From positions 48,968 to 112,967 of the forward strand of contig CAJULF010000002.1 in NCBI GenBank assembly GCA_910587135.1: a stretch of 64,000 nucleotides of DNA, read 5' to 3'. This document shows positions 1-8,313 of this stretch, piece after piece (position 1 is the first letter of the stretch; the number at the start of each line of letters is the position of its first letter). Both the position numbers and the translations under genes were made by a program. Below the pieces are notes generated by a model. The model was not told the origin of the DNA, ran no database searches, and worked only from the letters and a program-made list of their open reading frames with translations. The stretch is from an uncultured Oscillospiraceae bacterium. Lineage in GTDB: Bacteria > Bacillota > Clostridia > Oscillospirales > Ruminococcaceae.

Positions 1-480
1 CCGATCATACGCGGCTACTGCCCGCTGCTGCTTATCCCACTGGCGACTTCCGTCGCGATGTGGGAGGGCGATCTGTCCTCGGGAATCTTCGGGGTCATAT
101 GCGGGATAATGCTGGACACCGCGACGGGGATCAATGTGGTTGGCTTCTCGGCGCTGTGGCTGCTGGTTGCCTGCCCGCTGATATCTCTGCTGACTCGGTT
201 CTGGGTCAAGAAAAATTTTTTGAGCTATTTTATTTTCAACACTGTTACAGCTTCAATAATGGCGGCTATGGATATGCTTTTCCTGCATTGGGTGTGGGAG
301 GGCGCGGACTCGGTCATATCGTTTCAAAAATCGGTGCTTCCCGCCTACGGCGGCGCGATTTTATTCTCTGTGCCTGTTTATTTTCTGGTCAGGCTGATAT
401 ATATCAAATCTCTGCCCAAGGAAGAACGTAAGCTGGAGGAGTCCGCTCAGAACGCAGAAAATGCGGACGAAGAAAATTGA
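1..480 (+). CDS. mreD: Rod shape-determining protein MreD, 5'-truncated by the window edge
   Basis: The frame is open from base 1, so the real start lies outside the window; 159 residues are visible. They are hydrophobic with four or so membrane segments, one carrying the GIFGVICGIMLD stretch typical of MreD, and end in a charged Lys/Glu-rich tail. MreD is an inner-membrane partner of MreBC in the elongasome that directs sidewall peptidoglycan synthesis. The next gene is a class B transpeptidase, the usual mre-mrd order, which supports the call. A Met codon at 58 is internal, not the start. The family is weakly conserved, so the identification rests on membrane topology plus context. Confidence 0.8.
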   Translation, partial: PIIRGYCPLLLIPLATSVAMWEGDLSSGIFGVICGIMLDTATGINVVGFSALWLLVACPLISLLTRFWVKKNFLSYFIFNTVTASIMAAMDMLFLHWVWEGADSVISFQKSVLPAYGGAILFSVPVYFLVRLIYIKSLPKEERKLEESAQNAENADEEN

Positions 481-639
481 TTTAATATGCCGCTCTCGTC
501 GGACGGATTTAATTTATAACATATCAAGTCAAGGGAATAGTTCTGCAAAAGCAACAGGCGACTAATGTGTTTACTGTCCGTCAACGCAAAGGGGCAAGTT
601 TTTAGGAAGCCAAACGCTTCGCTTTGTATCTTGAATTAA

Positions 640-820
640 AACGCTTAAAAGATATTCTCCAAATCAATACCGAAATAAAGGCGTTTAAACCGAAAGAAAA
701 CCGAACGTTCACACATAAATTTCCCGAAAGCCGCTTGGTGCGCAGTGAATGCGGAGCTTTCAAAGCGGGTTGGCTGCTACCTGCAATGCAGGCAGCAGCG
801 GTTCGGGAAATTCGTTTAAA
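640..820 (+). repeat. Leader repeat, family L, ahead of mrdA
   Basis: The 354-base spacer between mreD and mrdA holds one copy of a dispersed element. It has a block close to CATAAATTTCCCGAAAGCCG near 710-732, a variable hairpin (GGCTGCT...AGCAGC, about 770-800), and a closing arm GCGGTTCGGGAAATTCG just before the mrdA SD. The closing arms pair with each other. Bases 481-640 hold nothing I recognise. Confidence 0.65.
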
Positions 821-833
821 TAAGGAGATCAAA

Positions 834-2888
834 ATGTCTAAAATATCGTCGGTTATAAGGTCCGCTATTCTGGCGGGAACGGTCGTTCTGCTGTCGTTTA
901 TGTGCGGCATAAGACTGCTTCAGATACAAGTCGCGGACGGGGACAAGTATCTGTCCATGACACAGCAGACCCGCATGGCAAATCAGGAAATAGAGGCTGC
1001 CCGTGGGATCATAGTTGATTCAAGCGGAAACGTGCTCAATACAAACAAGATGGTGTATAATGTTAATCTTCAGCGCGCCTCGCTTATCAGCGGCACGGAG
1101 AATGAAATAATTTTCCGCATACTTACAATACTTATGAAAAACGGCGAGGAGTGGAACGAAACTCTGCCCATAACAAGAGAACAGCCATATCAATTCAACG
1201 GCAGCGAAAGCGCGGTTGAAGCGGTGAAAAAAAATCTGAATATGGGCGGCTACGCAACGGTGGACAATGTTATATTTCAGCTGTACAAGGATTTTGACAT
1301 TGACGAGAAATACGGAGAGGAAATGCGCAGGTGTATCGCGGGCGTGCGGTACGAAATGAAGATAAAGGATTTTTCACAGGCAAACAAGTTTGTGATGGCT
1401 TCCGATATCGGCGAGGAAACGGTTCACGAGCTTAAAGAGCTGAGTTCTATGCTGGAGGGTGTGGATATTACAGAGAGCTGGGAGAGGATCTACCTTGACG
1501 GAGAACTCGCGCCGCATATACGGGGTACAGTGGGGGCGATATCCTCTGAAAAGTATAAAGAGCTTAAGGAAGACGGCTACACGCTGAATGATATTATAGG
1601 TCTTTCGGGTGTTGAACAGGCGCTTGAAGAGGAGCTTCGCGGCGATCGCGGAGTGCGCAGGATAACGCGCAACAGCAATGGGGTACAGATATCAGACGAG
1701 GTTGTGACCGACCCGCGGGCAGGAAACTCCGTCATGCTGACGATAGACAGCAATTATCAGCGCATGGTACAGGAAATAGTACAATATCATATAGACTTTC
1801 TCCACTCAACACACTACACCACAGCGCACGACACACAGCACAGGGGTACGGAATGCAACACGGGTGCGGCGGTCGTGCTGGACGTAAAGACGGGCGGTGT
1901 TCTTGCCTGCGTAAGCATTCCCGGGTATGATATAAATGATTATATTGACAATTACAGCGAGGTGTTGAACAGGGAGTACTCTCCCGTGTTCAACCGCGCG
2001 CTGAACGGCACGTTCCGTCCCGGTTCTACATTTAAGACCATCACCGCGGCGGCGGGGCTTGCGGAAGGGGTTATCGACCCGAATACGCTTATAACCTGCA
2101 ATCAGGTCTATACCTATTACTCTCCGTGGGAGCCGAAATGCACAGGCTGGCACGGTGCTATACCCGTGGATGAGGGTCTGCATCACTCCTGCAATATCTT
2201 TTTCTACGAAACCGCGCGGCGGCTCGGTATTGAGCGTCTGGCGGACTGGGCGGCGAGGTTCGGCGTTGGTTGTGATCTGGGCTTAGAACTGAGCATGGCG
2301 ACGGGTCAGATGACCTCGATGGAGCTGTACGACGAGCTTGGTCTGGAATGGAACGAGGGTAACGTTATCCAGGCGGGGATAGGGCAGATGGAGACCGCGC
2401 TTACGCCAATGCATTTAGCTGTTCAGGCCATGACTATCGCCAACAAAGGTATACGCTACGAGCCACACATTGTAAAGGCAGTATACAACTACGATTTCAC
2501 CGAGCTTGTTTATGAAAAGCAGCCCGTGATAGCGGAGGATATGTCGGATATGTCGGAAATTTTCGACGTGGTGACACAAGGAATGAAAAAGGTAAGCACC
2601 AACGCAAACTTTCTTATCAATGGAAACTGGGTGAATATCTATGACTACAAGGGTATAGGCAAGGAGAACGTCGCGACAAAGACGGGAACTCCCCAGACAT
2701 CCCTTACGGAATACAACTCGGCGATAATCGGCTTTTATCCTGCTGATAATCCAGAAATAGCTTTCGGGGTGATGATGGAAAAGGCGGAATTTTCCCGCCA
2801 CGTTGCCTGCAATATAATCGACGCGTATGTAAAGGGCGAGTTCAACCCCGAATACGACGCGGAGGGCAACGCTATGTGGGGAGTGTAG
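834..2888 (+). CDS. mrdA: Penicillin-binding protein 2, class B transpeptidase
   Basis: This enzyme cross-links peptidoglycan during cell elongation and is anchored in the membrane by one N-terminal helix (about residues 8-28). I chose the ATG at 834 because AAGGAG sits 6 bases upstream and a signal-anchor follows directly; an in-frame ATG at 624 would read through a repeat. The protein has 684 residues. The three transpeptidase motifs are present: S398-T-F-K401 (nucleophile), S452-C-N454 and K616-T-G618. The N-terminal dimerisation-type region contains the RGIIVDSSGNVL stretch of class B PBPs. Its place after mreD fits the Rod complex rather than division PBP3. The symbol could equally be pbpA or pbp2 in local nomenclature. 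Confidence 0.92.
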   Translation: MSKISSVIRSAILAGTVVLLSFMCGIRLLQIQVADGDKYLSMTQQTRMANQEIEAARGIIVDSSGNVLNTNKMVYNVNLQRASLISGTENEIIFRILTILMKNGEEWNETLPITREQPYQFNGSESAVEAVKKNLNMGGYATVDNVIFQLYKDFDIDEKYGEEMRRCIAGVRYEMKIKDFSQANKFVMASDIGEETVHELKELSSMLEGVDITESWERIYLDGELAPHIRGTVGAISSEKYKELKEDGYTLNDIIGLSGVEQALEEELRGDRGVRRITRNSNGVQISDEVVTDPRAGNSVMLTIDSNYQRMVQEIVQYHIDFLHSTHYTTAHDTQHRGTECNTGAAVVLDVKTGGVLACVSIPGYDINDYIDNYSEVLNREYSPVFNRALNGTFRPGSTFKTITAAAGLAEGVIDPNTLITCNQVYTYYSPWEPKCTGWHGAIPVDEGLHHSCNIFFYETARRLGIERLADWAARFGVGCDLGLELSMATGQMTSMELYDELGLEWNEGNVIQAGIGQMETALTPMHLAVQAMTIANKGIRYEPHIVKAVYNYDFTELVYEKQPVIAEDMSDMSEIFDVVTQGMKKVSTNANFLINGNWVNIYDYKGIGKENVATKTGTPQTSLTEYNSAIIGFYPADNPEIAFGVMMEKAEFSRHVACNIIDAYVKGEFNPEYDAEGNAMWGV

Positions 2889-2937
2889 AAAATAGGCAGT
2901 TGAGAATGAATCGTTTGGACATTGAGGAGAATCTATT

Positions 2938-3399
2938 ATTGGAAAGAGGAAAAAGGCGGTCATTATACTATTGTCATGCTTATCTGTTGTTATTATCGCA
3001 ACGGCGTTTTTTGCCGTTTGGGTCTCCGATTCCATCAAGGCGGAAGAGTTTTGACAATCCGTCGACGTTTGGGGCTGGAAAGGTCAGGTGTCCTATTCAA
3101 TGCTTTCACGGGAGCTTCGCGATATAATTTCCGATAAGAAATTTAACGACGCGTCCCGCGACGATACGTCACCCATGGCTCGTCTGCAAATGTACCAAAA
3201 GCTCGATAACCTCGTTCTTGACAACCGACCGAAAGATAAATTTAACGGCAGCACCTCATGGTACAAGGCGTCTTATATGGAGACAATTGAAGATGAGACT
3301 TCGCGGTATTTTATTGAATTCGGTATCGACGCTACCTGTACGCTCGGAAAAATCAAGGTTCACAATTTTACCTGTTATATTGATATTGAGGACTTGTGA
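2938..3399 (+). pseudogene. Small membrane-anchored protein gene with lost start and internal TGA
   Basis: One reading frame runs from about 2935 to the TGA at 3397, broken only by a TGA at 3052-3054. Its N-terminus is a textbook signal or membrane anchor (KRKKAVIILL, then a hydrophobic stretch to about residue 28). After the TGA the frame continues QSVDVWGWKGQ and about 100 further residues of coding character. There is no ATG, GTG or TTG at the expected place: GAGGAG (2924-2929) is followed at 5 and 8 bases by ATT codons. The simplest reading is a decaying gene with a start mutation and a nonsense mutation. The part from 3088 could still be translated alone as a 103-residue protein. No family recognised. 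Confidence 0.55.
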
Positions 3400-3432
3400 A
3401 AAAAGCGACCATTATAATGGTTGCTGCGAAAT

Positions 3433-3466
3433 AAAAGGTGCTTGGAAAGCTCTCCAAGCACCTTTT
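3433..3466. terminator. Bidirectional Rho-independent terminator
   Basis: AAAAGGTGCTTGGA pairs with TCCAAGCACCTTTT around a short loop. It separates the plus-strand mrd region from the minus-strand glgA operon, ending both. Confidence 0.85.
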
Positions 3467-3467
3467 A

Positions 3468-3749
3468 CTATTTACTGTACAGAACAAGCTCGTCAGACCC
3501 GTCAGGAAGCTTGCACATCCGTGATAAGTAGCCGAACGCGGGATCGTCCTCGCGGAGCTCCAGATATTCGCCGTATTCAAACTCTATGTCGATATGAACG
3601 TCAATATCCTTTTCGTCGCTTTCATCGCCGTACTCAAAGATATCCCGATGGTAAACCACCGAATCAACGTCCTCCGCCATCTCACTGTCGGAAAACTCGC
3701 TTAGCTCCAGCGCCTTTCTGACATCGTCAATAGAAATTATGTTCCACAT
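3468..3749 (-). CDS. Hypothetical acidic protein coupled to glgA
   Basis: A 93-residue, strongly acidic protein rich in Asp and Glu, with no signal peptide or membrane segment. I chose the ATG at 3749 because it overlaps the glgA stop as TGATG, a translational coupling arrangement; an alternative start lies 4 codons upstream inside glgA. It closes the operon just before the terminator. I recognise no family. Coupling to glycogen synthase may mean a related role, but nothing in the sequence shows one. Confidence 0.7.
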   Translation of the reverse strand: MWNIISIDDVRKALELSEFSDSEMAEDVDSVVYHRDIFEYGDESDEKDIDVHIDIEFEYGEYLELREDDPAFGYLSRMCKLPDGSDELVLYSK

Positions 3750-5170
3750 CACTCGCCGCAAAGCTCCTTGTAAAGTCCGATATACAGCTTAGCGCTTGCC
3801 GCCCAGCTGAAATCGGTCTTCATAGCTCTCTGCATTACCTTGCCCCACTCGGTCTTGTTGTCATATACAGCCTTGGCGCGGCGTATAGCCTCCAGCATAT
3901 CGTGAGCGTTGTAGCTCTGGAATGTGAAGCCTATGCCGTTATCGCCGTAGTCGATGATGGAGTCCTTAAGACCGCCCGTAGCACGAACTACCGGCACAGT
4001 GCCGTAACGCGCCGCTATCATCTGAGCAAGTCCGCACGGCTCGCTCTTTGAGGGCATAAGGAACATATCCGCGCCCGCGTACAGCCGCTTTGCGAGCTGC
4101 GGGTTGTAACCGCGGTAGAAGCCCACCTTGTCGGGATAGCGCCAGTGCATTTCCTGGAAGAAATCCTCATACTGCTTCTCGCCCGAGCCTAAAATCATTA
4201 CCTGCATATCCACGCTGATAATCTCATCAAACACATATCTTACCAAATCAAAGCCCTTATGATCCGCGAAGCGCGAGATCATAACCAGCAGCGGGATATT
4301 GTATTCGGGCATACCGAACTCCTCAAACAGAGCGCTCTTGCAGGCAGCCTTTCCCTTACGATTCTTGGCGCTGAACTTTGAGGCTATAGTGTTATCGGTT
4401 TCGGGATTATACAGATCCACATCAATACCGTTGAGGAAGCCACAGGTCTTATACTGCTTGTTGCGGAGTATTCTGTCCAGACCGTGGCTGAACCACGGAT
4501 CAAGAATTTCCTTGGCATAAGTAGGAGATACGGTGGTGACCTTGTCCGCCATCTCGATAGCACCCTTCATAAAGTTTATATCTCTGTCATACTCTATAAT
4601 GGAAACGTTCTGCGGAGGAATACCAACGATATCCTTTACCAGGTCAAGACCGTACTGACCCTGATAGCCGATATTGTGGATAGTGAACACGTTCTTTATG
4701 CCGCCGTAACCCCACTGGTTCTTATAAAACAGATTATAGTATACGGGTACGAGCGCGCACTGCCAGTCGTTGGAATTGATTATCTGCGGCTTGAAGTCGA
4801 TATATTTCAGCATTTCAAGCACAGCGCGGCTAAAGAAAACATATCTTTCCGCGTCGTCATAATAGCCGTAAAGACCGCTGTTGCGCTTAAAATAATACTC
4901 ATTATCTATAAAGAAATAAGTAACGCCGTCAACCACCTGTGAGAACAGCCCGCAATACTGGCTTCTCCAACCGACGGGAACATTGAAATTGGTTATAAAA
5001 TGCATTTGCTCTCGCTGTTCGGGCTTTATGGTGTTAACATAATAGGGCATTACCACACAAGCTTCATGCCCCGCCTGGACAAGAGCCTTGGGCAGTGAGC
5101 CCGCAACATCGGCAAGACCGCCGCTTGCCGCGAAAGGGAGCGCCTCGCTCGCCGCATATAAAATTCTCAT
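3749..5170 (-). CDS. glgA: Glycogen synthase, ADP-glucose type
   Basis: A GT5 glycosyltransferase that adds glucose from ADP-glucose to the growing alpha-1,4-glucan in the cytoplasm. It has 473 residues, the usual length, with two Rossmann halves. The N-terminal glycine loop reads ASGGLADV (residues 15-22); the C-terminal half has the conserved KSEPCGL and ATGGL stretches around residues 370-395. The family's KxGG lysine (Lys15 in E. coli GlgA) is Ala here, which may be a lineage variant. GGAGG lies ahead of the ATG. No glgB, glgC or glgP is present nearby. Confidence 0.95.
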   Translation of the reverse strand: MRILYAASEALPFAASGGLADVAGSLPKALVQAGHEACVVMPYYVNTIKPEQREQMHFITNFNVPVGWRSQYCGLFSQVVDGVTYFFIDNEYYFKRNSGLYGYYDDAERYVFFSRAVLEMLKYIDFKPQIINSNDWQCALVPVYYNLFYKNQWGYGGIKNVFTIHNIGYQGQYGLDLVKDIVGIPPQNVSIIEYDRDINFMKGAIEMADKVTTVSPTYAKEILDPWFSHGLDRILRNKQYKTCGFLNGIDVDLYNPETDNTIASKFSAKNRKGKAACKSALFEEFGMPEYNIPLLVMISRFADHKGFDLVRYVFDEIISVDMQVMILGSGEKQYEDFFQEMHWRYPDKVGFYRGYNPQLAKRLYAGADMFLMPSKSEPCGLAQMIAARYGTVPVVRATGGLKDSIIDYGDNGIGFTFQSYNAHDMLEAIRRAKAVYDNKTEWGKVMQRAMKTDFSWAASAKLYIGLYKELCGE

Positions 5171-5224
5171 AGCTTTTTCCTCCGAAATTTAATTCAGCCT
5201 TATTTCTTTTTTGCTGTTATATAA

Positions 5225-5253
5225 ACTATACCATATTTTTGTTCAAAATGCAA
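5225..5253 (-). promoter_or_regulatory. Promoter for glgA
   Basis: On the minus strand TTGCAT, a 17-base spacer and TATAGT, about 55 bases ahead of the glgA start. Confidence 0.65.
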
Positions 5254-5352
5254 GGGGATTTTGTAATTTTTATATAAAAAGTATTTTATGAAACATTTTT
5301 CTGTCGGTTTATATATAAAATATTTATCAACCCTTAGTAAAGGGCTAAGCTT

Positions 5353-5655
5353 GTAGAAAAAGCCCATATGCCACGCAATGTCGGCGCATGAAATTTCAAA
5401 AAAGCGCAGAGTTTTACGCAACGATAATGCGGTTAACTAAAGCATTATGTCGAAGTTTGCGTAAAACCGCGTTTGCGAACGCAAACGCGCGGTTTCCGCT
5501 AAGCATGCCAAGCTTTGCGCAATGTGGAGGTTATGTCTCATGGCATTAGGTTTCAATTTGCGCAAAACTTCCGGTACGAAGTGAAGCGGAGAATGCTTAT
5601 CGGGAATTATGAAATTTTTTAAATAATCCGCCATTGGTCAGCCTTTATATACAGG
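5353..5655 (+). repeat. Palindromic repeat, family P, expanded copy
   Basis: It begins with TCGGCGCATGAAATTTCAAA (5381-5400) and ends with GGTCAGCCTTTATATACAG, both shared with the other P copies. The core is GCGTTTGCGAACGCAAACGC followed by GGTTTCCGCTAAGCATGC and, downstream, the partly complementary arm. Unlike the other copies it carries extra palindromic stem tips (5411-5465 and 5510-5570). It lies in the 850-base spacer between glgA and the alcohol dehydrogenase gene, which holds no credible gene. Confidence 0.75.
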
Positions 5656-5656
5656 C

Positions 5657-5818
5657 TGATACTAATTCCCGACCGAAAATAAACAATCTTTGCGGTCTGA
5701 TTTCCGCAATACTGCGTTGTCGTCCCTGCAAGGCATCAGCCTTGCTGCATCCTCCGCCTTGTATTGCAAAAATCTTCCTCGCAAATCTTTATCTATTTTC
5801 AATCGGTAATTAGTGTGA
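5657..5818. repeat. MITE-like element with about 34-base terminal inverted repeats
   Basis: The left end ACTAATTCCCGACCGAAAAT and the right end, read on the other strand as ACTAATTACCGATTGAAAAT, match at most positions and the similarity continues inward for roughly 34 bases. The interior is GC-richer and contains no gene. It directly abuts the family P copy. Only one copy lies in the window. Confidence 0.6.
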
Positions 5819-5907
5819 ATATTTATGTCGAACGGATATGTAAGGCTGCATTTTCTCATTTTTTGACATATTCCAAACGAAGCATATTTGATATGTAATT
5901 TAAGCAT

Positions 5908-5936
5908 TTTACAAAATAGCTTTATAATGTTATAAT
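5908..5936 (+). promoter_or_regulatory. Promoter for the alcohol dehydrogenase gene
   Basis: TTTACA, a 17-base spacer and TATAAT, leaving a leader of about 75 bases before the ATG at 6019. Confidence 0.7.
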
Positions 5937-6018
5937 GGAAATGTAAAAAAACATCGTGGAAAATCGGCGGTGTTCGTTGGTTTTTCACAAAAACAACATA
6001 TTTTAGGAGGATACCGAA

Positions 6019-7236
6019 ATGGCAAGATTTACTTTACCCAGAGATTTGTACCACGGAAAAGGCTCGCTTGAAAACCTTAAGAATCTTAAGGGAAAAAAGG
6101 CTGTGATCGTTGTCGGCGGCGGCGCAATGAAGAGAAACGGCTTTTTGCAGAAAGCTGAGGACTATCTTAAAGAGGCAGGCATGGAGGTATCCCTTATTGA
6201 GGGCGTAGAACCCGATCCCTCCGTTACCACCGTTATGAACGGTGCGGCTAAAATGCTGGAATTCCAGCCCGACTGGATCGTTGCCATGGGCGGCGGTTCT
6301 CCTATCGACGCGGCTAAGGCAATGTGGATAAAGTATGAGTATCCCGACTGCACCTTTGAGGATATGTGCAAGGTTTTCGGTATTCCCGAACTGCGTAAAA
6401 AGGCTCATTTCTGCGCTATCCCCTCTACATCCGGCACTGCTACCGAGGTAACCGCGTTCTCCATCATCACCGACTACGATAAGGGCATCAAGTACCCCAT
6501 CGCCGATTTTGAGATCACTCCCGATGTGGCTATTGTTGATTCCGACCTTGCGGAAACCATGCCTCAGAAGCTGACCGCTCACACCGGTATGGACGCTATC
6601 ACTCACGCTATCGAAGCGTATGTTTCAACCGCAAACTGCGACTACACAGACCCGCTGGCTATCCATGCCATCGAGATGATAATGGACGACCTTGTTCCCT
6701 CCTACAACGGCGATATGGAAGCAAGAGCCAGAATGCACAACGCGCAGTGCCTTGCGGGTATGGCATTCTCCAACGCTCTGCTGGGTATAGTTCACTCTAT
6801 GGCTCACAAGACGGGCGCTATCTTCCAGGACTACGGCGCGCATATTATCCACGGCGCGGCTAACGCTATGTATCTGCCCAAGGTCATCGCGTTCAACGCG
6901 AAAGACCCCACCGCCAAGAAGCGCTACGGCGTAATTGCGGACTACATGCATCTCGGCGGAAACAGCGACGACGAGAAGGTAGAACTGCTGATAAAGTATC
7001 TCAGAAAGATGAACGACGATCTTAAGATACCGCACTGCATAAAGAACTACGGCGCGGACAGCTATCCCCGCGAGCAGGGCTTCGTTCCCGAAAACGTATT
7101 CCTTGAAAGACTGCCCGATATCGCAAAGAACGCTATTCTGGACGCGTGCACGGGCTCCAATCCACGTCAGCCCTCTCAGGAGGAGATGGAGAAGCTGCTT
7201 AAGTGCTGCTACTACGACACCGAGGTAGATTTCTGA
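6019..7236 (+). CDS. Iron-containing alcohol dehydrogenase
   Basis: A group III NAD(P)H-dependent dehydrogenase that interconverts aldehydes or ketones and alcohols, for example in fermentative reoxidation of NADH. It has 405 residues. The nucleotide-binding GGGSPIDAAK motif is near residue 93. Metal ligands of the family are visible: Asp and His in the HTGMDAITHAIEAY region, then His in SMAHKTG and IIHGAAN. AGGAGG lies 8 bases before the ATG. It has its own promoter and terminator. It resembles the alcohol-dehydrogenase half of AdhE and stand-alone butanol or ethanol dehydrogenases; the substrate cannot be told from sequence. Confidence 0.93.
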   Translation: MARFTLPRDLYHGKGSLENLKNLKGKKAVIVVGGGAMKRNGFLQKAEDYLKEAGMEVSLIEGVEPDPSVTTVMNGAAKMLEFQPDWIVAMGGGSPIDAAKAMWIKYEYPDCTFEDMCKVFGIPELRKKAHFCAIPSTSGTATEVTAFSIITDYDKGIKYPIADFEITPDVAIVDSDLAETMPQKLTAHTGMDAITHAIEAYVSTANCDYTDPLAIHAIEMIMDDLVPSYNGDMEARARMHNAQCLAGMAFSNALLGIVHSMAHKTGAIFQDYGAHIIHGAANAMYLPKVIAFNAKDPTAKKRYGVIADYMHLGGNSDDEKVELLIKYLRKMNDDLKIPHCIKNYGADSYPREQGFVPENVFLERLPDIAKNAILDACTGSNPRQPSQEEMEKLLKCCYYDTEVDF

Positions 7237-7260
7237 TTTCTCTTATATCTTAATATATGT

Positions 7261-7296
7261 ACAAAATCCCGCCGGCTTCGGTCTGCGGGATTTTGT
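7261..7296 (+). terminator. Terminator of the alcohol dehydrogenase gene
   Basis: ACAAAATCCCGC pairs with GCGGGATTTTGT; the T-rich 3' side follows the dehydrogenase stop by about 25 bases. Confidence 0.85.
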
Positions 7297-7367
7297 ATTT
7301 CCACAACTTATATCAAGATTTTATTCCCCTGTTTGTGATAGAATATACTCGAAGGGAGGGAACAGCC

Positions 7368-8273
7368 TTGTACGAATGGAACGAAGCGATACAAAAAATG
7401 CTGGACTGGATAGAGGAGAATATCGGCGAAAACCCCACACTGCCGAAAATGTCGGAGCAGATCGGATACTCGCCCTACTACTGCTCGGTTCAGTTCCACA
7501 AAGTTTGCGGCATGACGATAAAACGCTATATTTCGGGACGGCGTCTGGCGCTGGCGGCGCTGGAGCTGAGGGACTCAAATGAGCGTATAATTGACATTGC
7601 CTTCAAATACGGGTTTTCCTCGCAGGAGGCTCTGACGAGAGCCTTTGTAACGGCGTTCGGGTGCGCACCCGCGGCGTACAGAAGAAATCCCGTGCCCGTT
7701 CCGCTGCCGGTACGAAAGGTGGTTTTCTTCCCGGAACACTATTACGAGCTCTATAAAGGAGGAGTTAAAATGAGCGATATTACCGAAGCAAAAGTAAGAG
7801 TGGAGTTTATCCCCGCCCACAAGTACATCGGCATATGGGACGACGAAGCAGAGAACTACGGCAGCTTCTGGGAGCGCCACAACTGCGACGAGATATGCGG
7901 AACCATCGACAGCATGAGCAACGTCAGCGATCCGATAATCACCTGTCATACTGCTGGCTGGTCGTTAAAAGGTGGTAAGCGCCGCTACTTCTACGGCATG
8001 GGCATGCCCGCCGATTACAGCGGCACTGTTCCCGAGGGTTTCGAGATACGCGATATTCCCGCGGGATATTATCTTGTATTCTACCACCCGCCGTATGACT
8101 TCCTTAAGGACAACGGCGAGGTAATGGGCAGAGTTGAACGGCTCGCGTGGAATTACGACATAAGCGAGTATGGCGGCGGAAAGTATATCTGGAATGATAA
8201 CGCCCCCTGCTATCAGCGGCATTACCCTGAGGGTATCGGCTATGAGGTTTTAAGACCCATCAAGCTGAAATAA
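7368..8273 (+). CDS. AraC-family regulator with GyrI-like effector domain
   Basis: The N-terminal 110 residues carry two helix-turn-helix units of the AraC/XylS type (LPKMSEQIGYSPYYCS; DIAFKYGFSSQEALTRAF). The C-terminal 150 residues look like the AraC effector-binding / GyrI-like fold (KYIGIWDDE, then GYYLVFYHPP). Such proteins sense small hydrophobic ligands and activate nearby genes. I chose the TTG at 7368 because GAAGGGAGGG precedes it by a few bases; an ATG at 7257 overlaps the preceding terminator. Protein of 301 residues. No obvious target is adjacent apart from its own promoter. Annotation by domain order; ligand unknown. Confidence 0.88.
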   Translation: MYEWNEAIQKMLDWIEENIGENPTLPKMSEQIGYSPYYCSVQFHKVCGMTIKRYISGRRLALAALELRDSNERIIDIAFKYGFSSQEALTRAFVTAFGCAPAAYRRNPVPVPLPVRKVVFFPEHYYELYKGGVKMSDITEAKVRVEFIPAHKYIGIWDDEAENYGSFWERHNCDEICGTIDSMSNVSDPIITCHTAGWSLKGGKRRYFYGMGMPADYSGTVPEGFEIRDIPAGYYLVFYHPPYDFLKDNGEVMGRVERLAWNYDISEYGGGKYIWNDNAPCYQRHYPEGIGYEVLRPIKLK

Positions 8274-8279
8274 CAAAAG

Positions 8280-8310
8280 GCGGCGCGTCCCACACGGGGC
8301 GTGCCGCAAA
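8280..8310. terminator. Terminator between convergent araC-type and GH5 genes
   Basis: GCGGCGCGTCCC pairs with GGGGCGTGCCGC (with two G-U pairs on one strand) in the 40-base gap between convergent genes. Confidence 0.75.
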
Positions 8311-8313
8311 TTA

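Noticed and set aside
624..833. Extended N-terminus of PBP2 starting at 624
   Set aside because: The extension would translate a family L repeat, and a proper SD and signal-anchor occur at 834.
3052..3054. TGA as a selenocysteine codon
   Set aside because: No SECIS-like hairpin directly downstream, no Cys/Sec-type context, and the start codon is also damaged; a nonsense mutation is simpler.
5662..5988. A 108-codon minus-strand frame in the glgA-adh spacer
   Set aside because: It spans a MITE-like element and the dehydrogenase promoter and has no SD or family.
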